Of a stretch of DNA of 64,000 nt, positions 18,219-26,873 are shown piece by piece. The notes under the pieces are model-generated. The model was not told the origin of the DNA and did no database searches. It worked only from the letters and a program-made list of their open reading frames with translations. This stretch comes from Cerina sp048266425 (GTDB lineage: Bacteria; Bacteroidota; Bacteroidia; Flavobacteriales; Flavobacteriaceae), in the NCBI GenBank assembly GCA_048266425.1, contig JBLWZN010000020.1, positions 12,522 through 76,521 of the forward strand, given 5' to 3'. The translations under genes and the position numbers were made by a program. Positions within the stretch are counted from its first letter, which is position 1, and each line of letters starts with the position of its first letter.

Positions 18219-19244
18219 ATGACCCACGAACTTAAAAAAATAGTAGAGACCTATAAACAAGCCCAGAAGAAAGGACTTAAGGCGGTGTTGGCCACGGTCG
18301 TAGCTTTGGAAGGTTCTTCCTATAGAAGGCCAGGGGTTAGGATGCTCATTTTGGAAGATGGTAATATGGTGGGTGCGGTTAGCGGGGGCTGTGTGGAAAA
18401 GGAAGTCAGGAAACAGGCCGCCAGTGTTTTTAATTCGGGTACGCCCAAAATGATGACCTATGACGGTCGGTACCGTTTGGGGTGCGAGGGCATACTTTAT
18501 ATTTTGATCGAGCCTTTTCTGCCTACCGAACATCTTCTTAAAACATTCAGTCGTACCCTTCAAGACAGGCTGTCTTTCACTGTTTCTTCATGGTTCGCAA
18601 AAGGGGATGGGGAGAATCCGGATTTGGGGTCTTTTCTCAGCCTCGGGGGAGAGGAATATTCCTTGCGGCCAAAGGTCGAAACCGTTCAAGATACTAAGAG
18701 CGATGAATTGCTTCGTTTTGATCAGGTCATGGAACCCTGTTTCCAACTCCTTGTTTTTGGGTCCGAGCACGATGCCGTGCAATTGTGTTCCCTGGCCACC
18801 ATGCTTGGTTGGGAAGTTACTGTAACAACTCCTGCTACCGAAGGGAAACGAAGTTCGGATTTTCCGGGAGTTGCTAAATTCATGGAACTACTTCCTGAAG
18901 ATTTTCCACTTGGCAGGATAGATTCAAGTACCGCGATCGTAGTAATGAACCACAGTTACGTTAAGGATTTAAAATGTCTTATTGCACTTAAGGAGATGCG
19001 ACCTGCCTATTTGGGGCTGCTGGGGCCGGCCAGAAGGAGGGAACGGCTCCTGAACGAGTTGATGGAACATGAACCTGAACTTCGACCGGATTTTATGGAG
19101 CAGATCTATGGTCCGGCCGGACTTAACATTGGTGCGGAGACCCCCCAGGAAATTGCCCTGGCCATCCTATCCGAAATATTGTCCGTAGTACGGGATCAGA
19201 ACCCTATTTTACTTAGGAACAAAACCGGGAGCATTCATAACTGA
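18219..19244 (+). CDS. xdhC: XdhC/CoxI family molybdoenzyme maturation factor
   Basis: Protein of 341 residues. Family members bind Mo cofactor, promote its sulfuration and insert it into xanthine-oxidase-type enzymes. The N-terminal XdhC/CoxI domain shows EGSSYRRPGVRML and the AVSGGCVEKEV box with its Cys; RLGCEGILYILIEP follows. The C-terminal Rossmann-like domain begins around LLVFGSEHDAVQL. I chose the ATG at 18219; a TTG at 18177 would add 14 non-conserved residues. The stop codon overlaps the mocA start (TGATG), so the two are coupled. The likely client is the Mo hydroxylase at 30657-33438. Confidence 0.92.
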   Translation: MTHELKKIVETYKQAQKKGLKAVLATVVALEGSSYRRPGVRMLILEDGNMVGAVSGGCVEKEVRKQAASVFNSGTPKMMTYDGRYRLGCEGILYILIEPFLPTEHLLKTFSRTLQDRLSFTVSSWFAKGDGENPDLGSFLSLGGEEYSLRPKVETVQDTKSDELLRFDQVMEPCFQLLVFGSEHDAVQLCSLATMLGWEVTVTTPATEGKRSSDFPGVAKFMELLPEDFPLGRIDSSTAIVVMNHSYVKDLKCLIALKEMRPAYLGLLGPARRRERLLNELMEHEPELRPDFMEQIYGPAGLNIGAETPQEIALAILSEILSVVRDQNPILLRNKTGSIHN

Positions 19245-19852
19245 TGGATACGTCAAAAGAAAATATTGCCATCCTGATCCTAGCTGCGGGCGCTTCTAGC
19301 CGCATGGGTCGGCCTAAGCAACTATTGCCCTGGGAGAATACAACGTTATTAGGGCATTCCATCAGGATAGCCAATGCAGCCAGAAAGGGGCAGGTTACGG
19401 TAGTCCTTGGTGCGAATGCCGATTTCATCAAGTCAAATATTTCAATGGCGGAAGTTAATTGCGCCATAAATCCAAATTGGAAGTCGGGCCTGGGGAGTTC
19501 CTTGGCGTTCGGAATCGAATATTTGACCAAGATGGAAGATGGTTATGATGGGATTTTAATCATGTTGTGCGATCAGCCTTTGATGGACGCAGAATTTCTT
19601 AACAGGCTGATCGATCAATTTAAAAGTGGGAAAAAAGGAATTATTGCTACCCAATATGCGGAAAGGGCAGGGGTACCGGCCATTTTTCATTCCAAGTATT
19701 TCTCGGAGTTAACAAGATTAAATAAGGATTTTGGGGCCAAGAGCCTATTAGATCAGCACAAAAATGATGTTCTAGAGCTCGACCCTTTGGGCAGGGCCGC
19801 TGATGTGGACATCTTTGAGGAATATCAAAGGCTAGTCAGGGAAAATTTGTAA
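19244..19852 (+). CDS. mocA: MocA-type molybdenum cofactor cytidylyltransferase
   Basis: Nucleotidyltransferase of 202 residues. The signature LILAAGASSRMGRPKQLLPW (about 9-28) is the MobA/MocA NTP-binding loop, and the MLCDQPLMD box (about 106-114) supplies the metal-binding Asp. The overlap with xdhC favours MocA, which makes the CMP form of the cofactor for xanthine-oxidase-family enzymes, over MobA, which makes MGD. A bis-MGD enzyme is nearby, so its MobA must be encoded elsewhere or this protein has broader use. Confidence 0.88.
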   Translation: MDTSKENIAILILAAGASSRMGRPKQLLPWENTTLLGHSIRIANAARKGQVTVVLGANADFIKSNISMAEVNCAINPNWKSGLGSSLAFGIEYLTKMEDGYDGILIMLCDQPLMDAEFLNRLIDQFKSGKKGIIATQYAERAGVPAIFHSKYFSELTRLNKDFGAKSLLDQHKNDVLELDPLGRAADVDIFEEYQRLVRENL

Positions 19853-20091
19853 ATCCCTAGGGCCTGCGGACAACAACTGCCAATTGCTGATTCTACTTTT
19901 CACCTAGTTACCAGGTTATTGAGGTTAGCGTAGTCTTTTGCCAACCTTGGATCTTTTACTGTCAACTACCAACTACCAACTACCTACTGAGTTAATAGTT
20001 TATGGGTTTATAAGTTTATTGGGTTAGTTTTTTTATTTTTCCTTGAACCTTGAACCAACCCTGCCTCCTGCCACTGCCAACCGTTAGATTC

Positions 20092-20679
20092 CTACTCCGG
20101 GGTAATCATGATGTGCGCCCTTGGAGTGCCGGGGTCCATCAACCAAGGCATGCCCGGTGCATAAGGTTTGTCTGGCAGCCCGGTAGACTCGGTTGTTGCA
20201 TTGGGCGTATAAATGACGTATCGGAACCTTCCGTCCGCCAATTCCCCCGTACCCGGGTTGTAGCCCTCTTGTTTTCCATAGTAAATAAACAACATCCCTT
20301 CCTTGGGCATTTTAATTTTGCCAGATGCTATTTCCTTGTCCCGTATTTCTTGCCTTTCCTGTCCTTTTTCCCCAGCCGCGCTAAGCTCTCGGCCCCTTGC
20401 CATAAAGGCCTCCAATTTGTCGGGGTAACATGCCACACTTATGCCATTGTTTATGGGGTTGTCCCCAATACAAACATAATCGTTGGTGCCCTTGCGGAGG
20501 GTCACAAAATTTCCATTGGAATCGTATCCATAAACCTTAGCTCCCTCTTTTTTATCATCGGGCGCCGCCAGCAAAGCCGTTTTTATCTGTATTTCGGCGG
20601 TTGGGATCTCTGTTTTTTTTTCTTGGCCTTGCAAAGGAATCGCTACCAAAATCAAAATTAAAAATGTAAAGTACTTCAT
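20092..20679 (-). CDS. Secreted protein of unknown function
   Basis: Protein of 195 residues with a clear signal peptide (MKYFTFLILILVAIPLQGQ). The start was set at this Met (20679); the frame is open 40 codons further upstream, but that stretch is not leader-like. The mature part contains GYDSNGNFVTLRKGTNDYVCIGD-like sequence and a C-terminal AHIMI motif after a Pro/Gly-rich segment. I do not recognise the family. It stands alone between mocA and the MFS gene with spacing on both sides, suggesting a single-gene unit. Coding status is well supported by the leader and composition. Confidence 0.75.
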   Translation of the reverse strand: MKYFTFLILILVAIPLQGQEKKTEIPTAEIQIKTALLAAPDDKKEGAKVYGYDSNGNFVTLRKGTNDYVCIGDNPINNGISVACYPDKLEAFMARGRELSAAGEKGQERQEIRDKEIASGKIKMPKEGMLFIYYGKQEGYNPGTGELADGRFRYVIYTPNATTESTGLPDKPYAPGMPWLMDPGTPRAHIMITPE

Positions 20680-20876
20680 AGCTTTGATTAATGTTTTGAA
20701 CAGGTTGAAAACAGTCTCTAAAAAGATCATCGTCCCTAAAGATATGAAAAAGAAATTATTACGAATGGGGTAATCAAAAATCAATATTCTTATCCTCAAA
20801 CTGGATTTAAAGGATTTTGCCTTTTGCAGCAGCGAAATGCGATATGCGTATGGCGTAAAGCCGGAGTTATTGTAGC

Positions 20877-22013
20877 TTATTTCTTCTGAAGCTGGAAAAA
20901 ACGGATGGAAACCGGGATCAACATGAGTCCGGAGAAAATAAAAAGTATAAAGGACACCTTAAGATTAAAGGCGTGTGAAAGATAACCGATAAGGGGAGGA
21001 CCAATAAACATACCCATAATTCCGTAGGTAGCAATGATGGAAATGGCCATCCCGGCAGAATATTTTTCAGAAGTACCCGCCAAGGTATAGGTCATGGGAA
21101 TAATTGCAGCGGTTCCCAAGCCTACTAAACAAAATCCTGCCAAGGTAGTCCAGAAAAATGGAAATATGATTGCCAGTGCAATCCCGACGGCAATCAGGGA
21201 GGCACTCACCGCGTAAGTTTTTTTCATTCCAAAACGCTGAACAAAACGATCGGAATAAAACCTCGAAAATGCCATGCAGGCTATGAAAATCAGGTATCCC
21301 AGTGTAAATAGCTCCTCTTTAACGACTTCCCTGAAATAAATACCGCTCCAATCGAACATGCCACCTTCACAAATGGATGCAAAAAAGACCAAAAACCCCA
21401 AGCAAAGAATGGAGGGATCCGGCTTTCCCAGAATAAGTTTATTACCCTGTTTGGCCCTGTCATGCTTTAACAGAAAACGATAAACAAATAGGATGACGCA
21501 AACGGAGAAAACGGCGATCATGGCCATATGCGTTCTTATGGGGACATCGAGTTTTAGCATTAAGGTGGTAAAGCAGACCCCTACTAGTCCGCCTGTGCTC
21601 CAAACCCCATGAAAGGACCCATTTATCTTTTTCCCATATGTCTTTTGAAGCGTAATCGCCTGCGTATTTATGGTAATGTTTAGAATTCGCATGTTAAACG
21701 AAAAAACAGCTATGGAGGCGATCAATAAAAATGGGGTGGTTGCAAAGCCAATTCCTATCAGGGCGAGGGTAAAGATGAAAAAGGAAACGATCAATGGAAT
21801 GCGACTGTCAAATCGGGATACCAACCAACCAGAGATTGGCAAACCGATAAGTGATCCAATGGGCATTGTCAGTAGAATATTTCCCAGTTCGGCATCGTTT
21901 AGATCAAGCATGGCCTTAAGCGTGGGAATCCGGGAGGCCCAAGTGGAAAAGCAGACCCCTGTGATAAAAAAACATGTTCCGAGCGCAATTCTTTGCTTGA
22001 CCTTGAGTTCCAT
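20877..22013 (-). CDS. MFS transporter, YbjJ/FucP-like
   Basis: Protein of 378 residues with about 12 predicted membrane segments. The first begins at ALGTCFFITGVCFSTWASRIP, and the loop after helix 2 contains GWLVSRFDSRIP, the position of the MFS A motif. The WASRIP signature is typical of the YbjJ-like branch of the major facilitator family. The transported solute is unknown. It is convergent with nothing and divergent from the cupin gene, with a 268-bp intergenic region upstream. Confidence 0.88.
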   Translation of the reverse strand: MELKVKQRIALGTCFFITGVCFSTWASRIPTLKAMLDLNDAELGNILLTMPIGSLIGLPISGWLVSRFDSRIPLIVSFFIFTLALIGIGFATTPFLLIASIAVFSFNMRILNITINTQAITLQKTYGKKINGSFHGVWSTGGLVGVCFTTLMLKLDVPIRTHMAMIAVFSVCVILFVYRFLLKHDRAKQGNKLILGKPDPSILCLGFLVFFASICEGGMFDWSGIYFREVVKEELFTLGYLIFIACMAFSRFYSDRFVQRFGMKKTYAVSASLIAVGIALAIIFPFFWTTLAGFCLVGLGTAAIIPMTYTLAGTSEKYSAGMAISIIATYGIMGMFIGPPLIGYLSHAFNLKVSFILFIFSGLMLIPVSIRFFQLQKK

Positions 22014-22171
22014 TTTTTATTCTGAATAGGGTGCAAATATCCAGAGTAATTGTTGTATTTCATACAACTTGATTTTATTTTTTCAATTACTTGCTGAACC
22101 TATGGTTTATGCCTGGGCAAAAGAGGGTTAAAAAATACTGACCTGCATAACTTCGTTTGTTGTCAATTCCG

Positions 22172-22179
22172 TAATTTTG
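22172..22179 (+). promoter_or_regulatory. Possible -7 element (TAATTTTG) of the cupin gene
   Basis: Match to the Bacteroidota -7 consensus TAnnTTTG, 102 bp upstream of the cupin start. No well-spaced -33 TTTG is seen (nearest TTTG is only 12 bp upstream), so the call is weak. Confidence 0.3.
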
Positions 22180-22281
22180 CAGTCAAATATGGAATGCGGC
22201 CCGATTCTGACTATAGGTATTTCCAAATCAATTGCTTCGGTAGGTTCCGTAATCTAATATCACTTCAAAAATCGATAAGTT

Positions 22282-23160
22282 ATGGCTTTAGATTTCAAAC
22301 ATCCAGTAGATAGGGTAGAAAATATTTCCCGAGAGGAGTTCCAGGAAAAATATATGAAACCCCAAAAGCCTGTTGTGCTTCGTGGGTTCCTGGGAGATTC
22401 CGATTGCTATGAAAAATGGACGTTCGACTATTTTAAAAAAGTTGCTGGGGAGGTCGAAATTCAGTGTTTCAGAAACTTGGAGGAAGATTTGGACAAAACC
22501 TTGAAAAAGTCCGATATAAAAATGAAATTTGGAGACTACCTGGATATCATTAAAAAAGGCCCAACGGACCTTCGCTTACATCTTTTCAATGTTTTTAAAC
22601 ACCATCCAGAGCTATATGATGATTTTACTTTTCCAAAAATTGCAGATAACTTTCTAAAGAAATTCTGCTATATGTTCTTTGGAGGTCATGGTTCGGTGGC
22701 TAGAATGCACCAGGATATTGACCTTTCCAACGTATTTTTGACCCAATTTGAGGGCCAAAGAAGGGTCGTTCTTTTTGCTCCGGAATATTCGGAATTGCTT
22801 TATCGTTATCCATTTAACGTCCATACAGGGGTTGATATCAACAACCCTGACTACGAAAAGTTTCCCGGATTGAAATATGTAAAGGGGATGGAGGTTACCC
22901 TTTCCCATGGGGATACCCTTTTTATGCCCGGGGAATATTGGCATTATATTGAATATGTAGGTGGAGGCTTTGGTATGAGTTTGCGCACTATGAATCCCTA
23001 CATTAGCAAACGGGCGGAAGGAGTTTACAAAATTTTGGTCCTTTCCAAAATTGATGACTGGATGCGGGGTGCCATAGGCGACAAATGGTTTGAACACAAG
23101 AAGAAAATAGCCGACAGTAGGGCCACTAAGGCTATTAAGGAGATGGAAGAAAGCATTTGA
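22282..23160 (+). CDS. Cupin-like JmjC-fold 2-oxoglutarate/Fe(II) oxygenase
   Basis: Protein of 292 residues of the cupin_8/JmjC type. N-terminal PVVLRGFLGD is typical of the family entry strand. The metal site is visible as MHQDID (H-x-D, about 150-155) and the distal His in MPGEYWHYIEYV (about 214-225), so the Fe(II) ligands are intact; the Lys/Arg pair for 2-oxoglutarate is plausible but not assigned. Members hydroxylate protein side chains or small molecules. No substrate clue in the neighbourhood. Confidence 0.85.
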   Translation: MALDFKHPVDRVENISREEFQEKYMKPQKPVVLRGFLGDSDCYEKWTFDYFKKVAGEVEIQCFRNLEEDLDKTLKKSDIKMKFGDYLDIIKKGPTDLRLHLFNVFKHHPELYDDFTFPKIADNFLKKFCYMFFGGHGSVARMHQDIDLSNVFLTQFEGQRRVVLFAPEYSELLYRYPFNVHTGVDINNPDYEKFPGLKYVKGMEVTLSHGDTLFMPGEYWHYIEYVGGGFGMSLRTMNPYISKRAEGVYKILVLSKIDDWMRGAIGDKWFEHKKKIADSRATKAIKEMEESI

Positions 23161-23315
23161 TGGTCCTTTGTATTAGGGTATGAATACTTCCGAGAATATA
23201 TTTTTGGCGGGGGCAGGTTTGTGAAACCTCGAAAATTTTATCCAAAAGGCTCGTAAATATTAATTATTTTGCGTGTTTTTGGACTCGATACCACAAACTG
23301 ATTTCTTGCCGTTGC

Positions 23316-24128
23316 CTATTTCTCGATCCCTTTCCCGGTAGCGGCATAATATATTCCGCCATACAGATGATCTAGGAACCACTGGTTTTCATAAACCTTG
23401 GCTATATGTCCTAGTCCGGTGTAAAAGGCCCTGCCCCCATCAAATTCGTGGTACCAGGAAATAGGATGGAATTTTCCCATACCATTTCCCGTGCGATCTA
23501 CCATTTTTCCGTTGGCATCCACATCACTATTTTTCCATGTAACCACGGGGTTGTACGCGTTTTCGTCCACCCCAATCAAATAATGGAGTCCTTTTGTTTT
23601 TTCCGGACCGTATTGGTACCATTCGTCCGTCCACAGCAGGGTATCGGGGAAATGTTCCAAGCCGGGAAAATTGTGGTCCACAATATTTAATTTGGCCGTT
23701 TGTTGTGCTGGGTGAATATGAAACATCCTGCCTACCAATTGGGTATACCATTCCCAATCGTATTCCGTATCGGCAGCGGCATGAACGCCCACATATCCTT
23801 TGCCCGATTCTATGTATTTTTCGAAAGCCTTTTGTTCGTCCCCATCAAAAATATCTGCTGTTGTACTCAAGAATATGACAACGTCATAATTCTTTAGGAT
23901 GTCCTCGGTAATCTTTATGGCACTCTGCTGATGTGTTACCTCAAAATTATGGGTGGCTGCCAGTTCGTTGATGGCGATTATTCCGGCAGGAATCGATTCG
24001 TGGTGCCAACCTGCGGTCTCCGTGATCAGTAAAGCCTTGAACTGTGCCTGTGCATTTGTTAGGTGGGAAATCAGAAAACAAAAGGAAAGCAAAAGGAATG
24101 TTTTGGAAAAAAGTTTTTTGGTTTTCAT
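23316..24128 (-). CDS. ThuA-domain secreted protein
   Basis: Protein of 270 residues with a signal peptide (about 1-27, LLLSFCFLISHLTNAQAQ). The ThuA (trehalose-utilization, class-I-amidotransferase-like) domain fills the rest: ALLITETAGWHHESIPAGI at the start, VIFLSTTADIFDGDEQ, GYVGVHAAADTEYDW and RAFYTGLGH near the end, all typical. In Bacteroidota such proteins occur alone or fused in sugar-degradation loci; the reaction is not established. Here it is a lone gene. Confidence 0.9.
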   Translation of the reverse strand: MKTKKLFSKTFLLLSFCFLISHLTNAQAQFKALLITETAGWHHESIPAGIIAINELAATHNFEVTHQQSAIKITEDILKNYDVVIFLSTTADIFDGDEQKAFEKYIESGKGYVGVHAAADTEYDWEWYTQLVGRMFHIHPAQQTAKLNIVDHNFPGLEHFPDTLLWTDEWYQYGPEKTKGLHYLIGVDENAYNPVVTWKNSDVDANGKMVDRTGNGMGKFHPISWYHEFDGGRAFYTGLGHIAKVYENQWFLDHLYGGIYYAATGKGIEK

Positions 24129-24369
24129 GATGAATTTATTTGATGGAAGTTTTGCTCTACAATTTTAAACTATCCTAAGAAGAATTCTATAGGATGCAGG
24201 TTTTGTAACAAATTTAGAATTTCGGAAACTATTTATTGTTTTTTTTTACTTTTTATACCCTGATTTGGTCCATTGAAGTCTTTGCGGAAGGGTTAGTTTT
24301 ACGAATGCAGCAAATAATTTGTTCTTGGAATAATTCGAAGAAAGGAGTTCTTTGGTTACATTTGGATAC

Positions 24370-25425
24370 ATGAACCCGTTCCAACTAAAAATTAGGAATC
24401 TCACTCCGGCATATTTTGCCTTGGTCATGGCCACAGGGATTATTTCCTTGGCCTCCTTCCTCAATGGGTTTGAACTTTTTGGACGGTTGCTTTTTTACCT
24501 CAATTTAGCCTTTCTCTCGGTTTTGTCTGTTTTCTTTGTTTATCGCTGTTTCTTTTATTGGAGGCGCGTTCTTGTCGATTTTGGGAGCTATAAGCGAGGC
24601 CCTGGATTTTTTACCTTAGTGGCCGCTTTTTGTATCGTGGGCAACCAGTTTGTGGTAATGGAACATAATTTTGATATAGCAAGGGTCATTTTGATCATTG
24701 CAGCGATATCTTGGTTGGTAATTGGTTATGGTTTTTTCTTCAATATTACGGTCACCAAGAATAAGAAATCGATCAAGGAGGGCATTAGTGGTACTTGGTT
24801 GGTATTTATCGTTTCCATACAGGGCCTATCTACCTTGATTTCTTTTCTGTCGGAGGATTTTGGGGACAAGGCATACCTAATGTTGTTTTTGGCGTTGTGC
24901 CTATTCTTTTTGGGCTGTATTTTCTATTTGTATATCATGTCGCTCATTATATATCGCATTTCATTTTTCTCCCTGCATGCCAGTGAGCTGGGAGCGCCCT
25001 ATTGGATCAATATGGGGGCCACTGCAATTACTACCCTGGCTGGGTCGATGCTAATTCTGCATACGCAACAGTACAATTTTATTGTGGAGATTCTCCCGTT
25101 TTTAAAGGGGTTTACGTTGTTCTTTTGGGCGGCGGGAACATGGTGGATACCCTTGCTGCTCATTCTTGGATTTTGGCGACATGCGATAAAGAAAGTCCCG
25201 GTGCCTCTCTCTCCAAAGGGATATGATCCGTCTTATTGGGGAATGGTCTTCCCCCTTGGGATGTATACCGTTTGTACTTTCCGATTGAGCGAGGCCCTCC
25301 AAATTACCTTTCTTCAATTTATCCCCCAACTTTTCATTTACATTGCCATTATTGCCTGGGTAAGTGTGACGATTGGATTTTTAAGGCATTTGCTCTCCCT
25401 GACAAAATGGAAAGGAGGGGCTTGA
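24370..25425 (+). CDS. TehA/SLAC1-type (TDT family) anion channel or transporter
   Basis: Protein of 351 residues with about ten membrane helices. The start NLTPAYFALVMATGIISLAS is the family's first helix, and further helices include FFTLVAAFCIVGNQFVV and WINMGATAITTLAGSMLIL. The family covers bacterial TehA, the sulfite exporter SSU1 and the plant SLAC1 nitrate/chloride channel. I used the ATG at 24370; a TTG at 24352 is preceded by AAAGGAG with good spacing and would add six residues. It heads the run of same-strand genes leading to the nitrate-reductase-like complex, so nitrate or nitrite passage is a reasonable but unproven role. Confidence 0.88.
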   Translation: MNPFQLKIRNLTPAYFALVMATGIISLASFLNGFELFGRLLFYLNLAFLSVLSVFFVYRCFFYWRRVLVDFGSYKRGPGFFTLVAAFCIVGNQFVVMEHNFDIARVILIIAAISWLVIGYGFFFNITVTKNKKSIKEGISGTWLVFIVSIQGLSTLISFLSEDFGDKAYLMLFLALCLFFLGCIFYLYIMSLIIYRISFFSLHASELGAPYWINMGATAITTLAGSMLILHTQQYNFIVEILPFLKGFTLFFWAAGTWWIPLLLILGFWRHAIKKVPVPLSPKGYDPSYWGMVFPLGMYTVCTFRLSEALQITFLQFIPQLFIYIAIIAWVSVTIGFLRHLLSLTKWKGGA

Positions 25426-25654
25426 TGTGCAGATTGGGTATTCCTGTTAGTTTATCGTTTTCGGTTGATTCTTAAAACGGTACTTTTCCCTAGGTGACTT
25501 CAAAGGTGTTGGAAGTAAATTTCGGTTGGATTTTTTTAATTTGGAAAGGTTTTAAATTAGATGATTCGCAACTTAGACGGTAGCCTTCTTCTTGCAAAAT
25601 GCGTATTTTTAGTGAGGCCTATCCATTTTGTCGATTTTACACCGTGAAATTTCT

Positions 25655-26710
25655 ATGTATAACTTGTTCAAAACCTTAAATCGGACTGCTTTCATAAAGG
25701 CGCTTATTGCATCTGCTGTGGTCATTATTTTGGTGTTGGTCGGTTCCAGGAATCTTCAAAATTTTGATGCAGCCTTATTCGCATATCTTGTGGGAACTAT
25801 TTTTGCGGTCTTTGGTATTGCTTATCGTTATTCGGTTTGGGTACAACGCCCCCCAACTAGGCTATATTGGCGCAGAAGCATGCAGTTTTTGTTTAGCAGC
25901 ATGTTCTTTACCTATCTATTTCGCTCTTTCAGACTTTTTGCTAGGAATATCGTTGGTCAAAGATTTATTGCATTTAGAAGTAAGAGGAGATGGATCGGCC
26001 ACTTTTTAATGGCCTCCGGTTGTATGCTTGCGTTTGCCATTACCATTCCCCTCACTTTTGGATGGATCAACTTTGAATTAAAACCGGGCGACGACCTCAC
26101 CTATTTTGCGAAGGTCTTTGGGTTTGAAACTTTTTCTTTTTCGCTGGGCTCGCCTATGGCGTTTATTACCTTTCATGGACTCGTTTGGTGTTCTATCCTG
26201 GTGACCATCGGTGCCGCCATAATGATGAAACGTAGGCTCACCAACGGCGGCCTTATCGCTACACAGACTTTTTCGGATGACTGGTTGCCATTGATACTCC
26301 TTATTGCTATTTCTATAACAGGATTAGGTATTTCCTATGACTATACTTTTTTGGAAGGCCGAACGTATCAGTTTATGGCGGTGACCCATGCCATTGTGGT
26401 CATTCTATTCTTGGTTTGGCTGCCCTTCGGGAAATTTTTCCATATTTTTCAGCGGGTTGCGCAATTGGGAGCCAATCTTTATAAGATGGAGGGCATTCGC
26501 AGAGGTATGGTCACATGCCCCCATACAAAAGAGGAGTTCGCCACAAAGACGCATATTAACGACCTTAAGAAAGTTACCGAAGAATTGGGATTTGATTTCA
26601 CCAAGAAAGATGGGACCAACCATATGGATCTAAGCCCGGAAGGAAAGCGTTCGGCCCTGGCAAAGGCCCATTTTGAGGCAAGAAGGAAATCAGGTAAGTT
26701 TTTTGGGTGA
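25655..26710 (+). CDS. NarI-like membrane cytochrome subunit (putative heme b anchor)
   Basis: Protein of 351 residues, often confusable with an MFS transporter but with only about six helices. His residues lie in helices as expected for heme b ligation: RWIGHFLMA (H116), ITFHGLVW (H174), VTHAIVVI (H245) and GKFFHIFQR (H263). The last helix, ending LPFGKFFHIF, resembles the C-terminal helix of nitrate reductase gamma subunits (NarI). A hydrophilic tail of about 75 residues follows (from VTCPHTKEEF). Start set at the ATG 25655 rather than a TTG at 25628. Placed just before the Mo enzyme gene, it would pass electrons between quinone and the enzyme. The family assignment is inference from pattern. 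Confidence 0.65.
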   Translation: MYNLFKTLNRTAFIKALIASAVVIILVLVGSRNLQNFDAALFAYLVGTIFAVFGIAYRYSVWVQRPPTRLYWRRSMQFLFSSMFFTYLFRSFRLFARNIVGQRFIAFRSKRRWIGHFLMASGCMLAFAITIPLTFGWINFELKPGDDLTYFAKVFGFETFSFSLGSPMAFITFHGLVWCSILVTIGAAIMMKRRLTNGGLIATQTFSDDWLPLILLIAISITGLGISYDYTFLEGRTYQFMAVTHAIVVILFLVWLPFGKFFHIFQRVAQLGANLYKMEGIRRGMVTCPHTKEEFATKTHINDLKKVTEELGFDFTKKDGTNHMDLSPEGKRSALAKAHFEARRKSGKFFG

Positions 26711-26722
26711 TTTTTGGGCTGT

Positions 26723-26775
26723 CCGCCAGTCGCTATACGCCATACGCCGGGTTTTTATTGACGATTAACGTTAAG
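26723..26775. repeat. REP-like words (gctatacgccatacgccgg)
   Basis: Intergenic sequence related to words near 18125 and 20840. Lies between the NarI-like gene and the Mo enzyme gene. Confidence 0.3.
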
Positions 26776-26873
26776 CGTACAGTGTAATGCCATTGTAGAA
26801 CCGATCTTAAATTGCATTGCAGGTAGTTCCCGTTGTTTTGGGAATAAAATTGAAATATCAACACATAAAAAAA

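Noticed and set aside
20050..20661. 203-codon plus-strand open frame
   Set aside because: It lies fully opposite the signal-peptide-bearing gene at 20092-20679 and has no recognisable features.
24370..25425. Tellurite resistance gene
   Set aside because: TehA homology alone does not show tellurite resistance; no tehB or ter genes are present, so the neutral channel/transporter call is kept.
25655..26710. MFS transporter
   Set aside because: Only about six helices, no MFS motif, and helix-embedded His with a NarI-like last helix fit a cytochrome anchor better.
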